A DNA stretch of 26,720 nt, from NCBI GenBank assembly GCA_002314795.1, contig DCHI01000020.1, positions 18,843 to 45,562 of the forward strand, written 5' to 3'. Every line of letters starts with the position of its first letter. The first letter of the stretch is position 1. Source of the DNA: Bacteroidales bacterium UBA1756. GTDB taxonomy: Bacteria > Bacteroidota > Bacteroidia > Bacteroidales > WCHB1-69. Both the position numbers and the translations under genes were made by a program. Below are positions 25,037-26,720 of this stretch, piece by piece. Below the pieces are notes generated by a model that saw only the letters and a program-made list of their open reading frames with translations, was not told the DNA's origin and made no database searches.

Positions 25037-26209
25037 ATGACACAAACGTTACTTGTTTCCATAGGATATTTCTTATTCCCTGTTATTATAATATTGTTGT
25101 TTAACCGTTACCAGTGGGCGCGTTCGGCGGGTACCGTCATTTTGGCTTACGCGGTAGGAATCATTCCGGCATTGTTCGGTTTGACGCATTTTGCGGAAGG
25201 GACTGCGGGCTTGGCAGTTCAAAAAAACATTATGAATGTTGCGGTTCCGTTGGCTATTCCGTTGATGCTGTTCAACTGCAATTTCAAATTGTGGACCAAA
25301 TCGTTGCCCAAGACGGCGGCAGCACTTTTCGGTGGTGTGGTTGCAGTTTTGGCAGCCGTCATCTCTGGCTTTTTCATCTTCCGTAATTTAGGAGTTGAAG
25401 ACATTGCTAACGTTTCTGCGATGATGACGGGTATTTATACGGGCGGTACGATGAATTTCAATGCGTTAGGTGCTGCGTTGGGCGTCGCTCCCACTACGAT
25501 GGCGACGGTCCTTGCGTTTGAAATGGTAGTCACTTTCCCTGTGATTATCTTCATTGTTTCCGGCGGTTACAAACTGTTTCGGAAACTTCTTCCATTTAAA
25601 GATGAGGCCACGGTGGTGGATATGGACGACACGAACGGTTTGGAGCACGGCGTTGAGCAATATAAAGGAATGTTGAAAGGAAAAACGTTCTTCCGCTCTT
25701 TGATAGGTTTGGGGATTTCCATCCTCTTTTTGGGAATTGGCGCCGGTCTATCTCTCTTGATTACCGGAAAAATCAACGAATTAGTTGTCATTCTGACGAT
25801 TACAACGTTATCCATCATTGCTTCCTTCTCCAAATTCATTCGTGAAATTCCAAAGACTTTCGAATTGGGAATGTTTTTCATTCTGATTTTCAGTGTCGTC
25901 GTCGCTTCACAATTTGATTTGAGTAGTCTGAATTCTGGAGCGTTGGCCATTGGCGGATTTCTCCTTTTCATTGTGGTGGTGGCTATGTTGCTTCACATTT
26001 TATTGTGCCGTATTTTCAAAGTCAGTGGCGACTTGTTCTGTGTTTCGTTGGTGGCTTTGCTTTGTTCCCCGCCGTTTGTTCCGCCGGTAGTGGGTGCGAT
26101 GGGAAACAAGAAGGTGCTCATCAGTGGAATTGTTGTCGGCCTGATTGGTTACGCCATCGGAACCTATTTGGGCATTGCCCTCGCATTCAGTTTGGGTGCA
26201 TTGGTGTAG
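25037..26209 (+). CDS. DUF819-family integral membrane protein
   Basis: This 390-residue protein has about ten hydrophobic helices and no signal peptide. Its order of helices and motifs fits the DUF819 (YjcL-like) family. Visible motifs are PLAIPLMLFNCNFK, GIYTGGTMNFNALGAALG, SKFIREIPKTFELGMFF and the final SPPFVPPVVGAMGNKKVLISGIVVG. The family is thought to be transporter-like, and no substrate is established. A hydrophilic loop (KDEATVVDMDDTNGLEHGVEQ) separates the two halves. It follows the Omp85-like gene by 79 bp, filled by TAAC-rich repeats and the 9-bp array. The array's head abuts its start codon, and no separate promoter is clear. Confidence 0.88.
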   Translation: MTQTLLVSIGYFLFPVIIILLFNRYQWARSAGTVILAYAVGIIPALFGLTHFAEGTAGLAVQKNIMNVAVPLAIPLMLFNCNFKLWTKSLPKTAAALFGGVVAVLAAVISGFFIFRNLGVEDIANVSAMMTGIYTGGTMNFNALGAALGVAPTTMATVLAFEMVVTFPVIIFIVSGGYKLFRKLLPFKDEATVVDMDDTNGLEHGVEQYKGMLKGKTFFRSLIGLGISILFLGIGAGLSLLITGKINELVVILTITTLSIIASFSKFIREIPKTFELGMFFILIFSVVVASQFDLSSLNSGALAIGGFLLFIVVVAMLLHILLCRIFKVSGDLFCVSLVALLCSPPFVPPVVGAMGNKKVLISGIVVGLIGYAIGTYLGIALAFSLGALV

Positions 26210-26210
26210 G

Positions 26211-26255
26211 GTTCGTAAAGTTCGTAAGGTTTATAAGGTTTGTAAAGTTTATAAA
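26211..26255. repeat. 9-bp tandem array, five units
   Basis: Units GTTCGTAAA, GTTCGTAAG, GTTTATAAG, GTTTGTAAA and GTTTATAAA begin 2 bp after the DUF819 stop codon. The ACTTTACAA head faces back toward that gene. Confidence 0.85.
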
Positions 26256-26301
26256 GTTGGGATTTTTAGGTGGGTGGTTGTAATAGGGTGATATAAATGT
26301 A

Positions 26302-26372
26302 GGGACGTCACACTGTGGCGTCCCGTGTCACATTGTGGCGTCCCATTTATTTATATCCACACTGTGGCGTCC
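26302..26372. repeat. Cluster of GGRACGYCACA palindromes, copies 3-5
   Basis: One full palindrome (26302-26324, arms GGGACGTCACA and TGTGGCGTCCC) is followed by two partial copies, at 26325-26344 and 26357-26372, each keeping TGTGGCGTCC. The full copy is in the opposite orientation to copy 1 (its asymmetric mismatch is reversed). Confidence 0.8.
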
Positions 26373-26400
26373 TTTTCAAGGATGAATGATGTTGATACAT

Positions 26401-26434
26401 CCACCCCTTTATCCCCTCCTTCAAACGGAGGGGA
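26401..26434. repeat. Dispersed CCACCCCT/GGAGGGG palindromic repeat, copy 2
   Basis: CCACCCCTTTATCCCCTCC, then CTTCAAACGGAGGGG in part, matches the reverse complement of the element at 22925-22962 over about 35 bases. The stem is CCCCTCC/GGAGGGG. Confidence 0.7.
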
Positions 26435-26720
26435 ACAATTACGCTCTATTCTTTCTTATTTGGTTTATAATCTGACAAATACACGTTGTCGACTAAACTA
26501 TGCTCGGAGGAAAGTGAAAATGGTTAAATGCTGATCATCAGTTAATTATGCAAGAACTAATGCCACATTTTTTATTTATTTTGCTCATTTTCAGTACGCT
26601 GAATGAGCTTGCGAAACTTGAATTAGTAATTGGGGGGGAGAAATGAAGGGACTGAGAGACGAAGGAATTAAGAAACGAAGAGCATTTTCCAAGTCGCATC
26701 CTGAAAACCGATAATTGTTA
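26435..26720. other. Intergenic DNA without a convincing gene
   Basis: No ORF here has the properties of a real gene. There is an imperfect hairpin at about 26581-26606 (GCTCATT...AATGAGC with a CAG/CTG inner stem and a TT bulge) and a G-run before a 23-codon frame (26643-26714). The base composition is AT-rich. A gene beginning beyond the window edge may be served by this stretch. Confidence 0.5.

Noticed and set aside
26325..26534. 69-codon plus-strand ORF near the window end
   Set aside because: It runs through the palindrome cluster and the CCACCCCT repeat, has a repeat-derived start, and shows no family features.
26581..26606. Hairpin as a rho-independent terminator
   Set aside because: There is no T-tract after the stem on the plus strand and the stem has a bulge, so I do not call it a terminator.
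26643..26714. 23-codon ORF (MKGLRDEGIKKRR...) after a G-rich run
   Set aside because: The G-run could act as a ribosome-binding site, but the peptide is tiny, has no recognisable feature and no supporting context.

Overview
The window comes from a member of the Bacteroidota, most likely order Bacteroidales. Three observations support this. First, the promoters I can find use the Bacteroidota -7 element TAnnTTTG, in two cases with a TTG or TTTG -33 box 19 bp upstream, rather than a sigma-70 TATAAT box. Second, the secretion genes are a PorP/SprF-type outer-membrane protein and a PD40/OmpA protein, both typical of type IX secretion loci. Third, ribosome-binding sites are mostly A-rich rather than strong Shine-Dalgarno sequences. 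I cannot name the species.

Positions 1 to about 9456 are the right end of a prophage and look GC-richer than the rest. They hold a tail tape measure protein cut by the window edge, a second tail structural protein, a 69-residue coiled-coil protein overlapping the next start, and an 822-residue putative tail-tip protein. Convergent to these is a tyrosine integrase. The integrase faces a tRNA-Ser(GCU) whose 3' end and terminator point into the prophage, which is the usual geometry of integration at a tRNA 3' end. The other attachment site is outside the window.

Positions 9457-22745 are host genes, all on the minus strand. In order of transcription they are ribE, a ROK-family kinase, a dGTPase-like HD hydrolase, ispH and nhaD (3 bp apart), an AlbA_2/GHKL-like protein, a sugar nucleotidyltransferase, a single ORF joining RarA to a PorP/SprF barrel, a PD40/OmpA outer-membrane protein, a small secreted protein, a terminator and the tRNA. 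Positions 22746-26720 hold two plus-strand genes, an Omp85-like barrel and a DUF819 transporter-like protein, in repeat-rich intergenic DNA.

The most unusual coding feature is the uninterrupted RarA-PorP/SprF ORF. A cytoplasmic AAA+ ATPase runs straight into the signal peptide of an outer-membrane barrel, with no stop codon and no internal ATG at the junction. The most unusual non-coding feature is a set of six short arrays of a 9-bp unit (ACTTTACAA and variants). All are in host intergenic DNA and, in every case, the same end of the unit faces the nearest gene. A two-variant 14-bp array, a dispersed imperfect palindrome and other repeats lie beside them.
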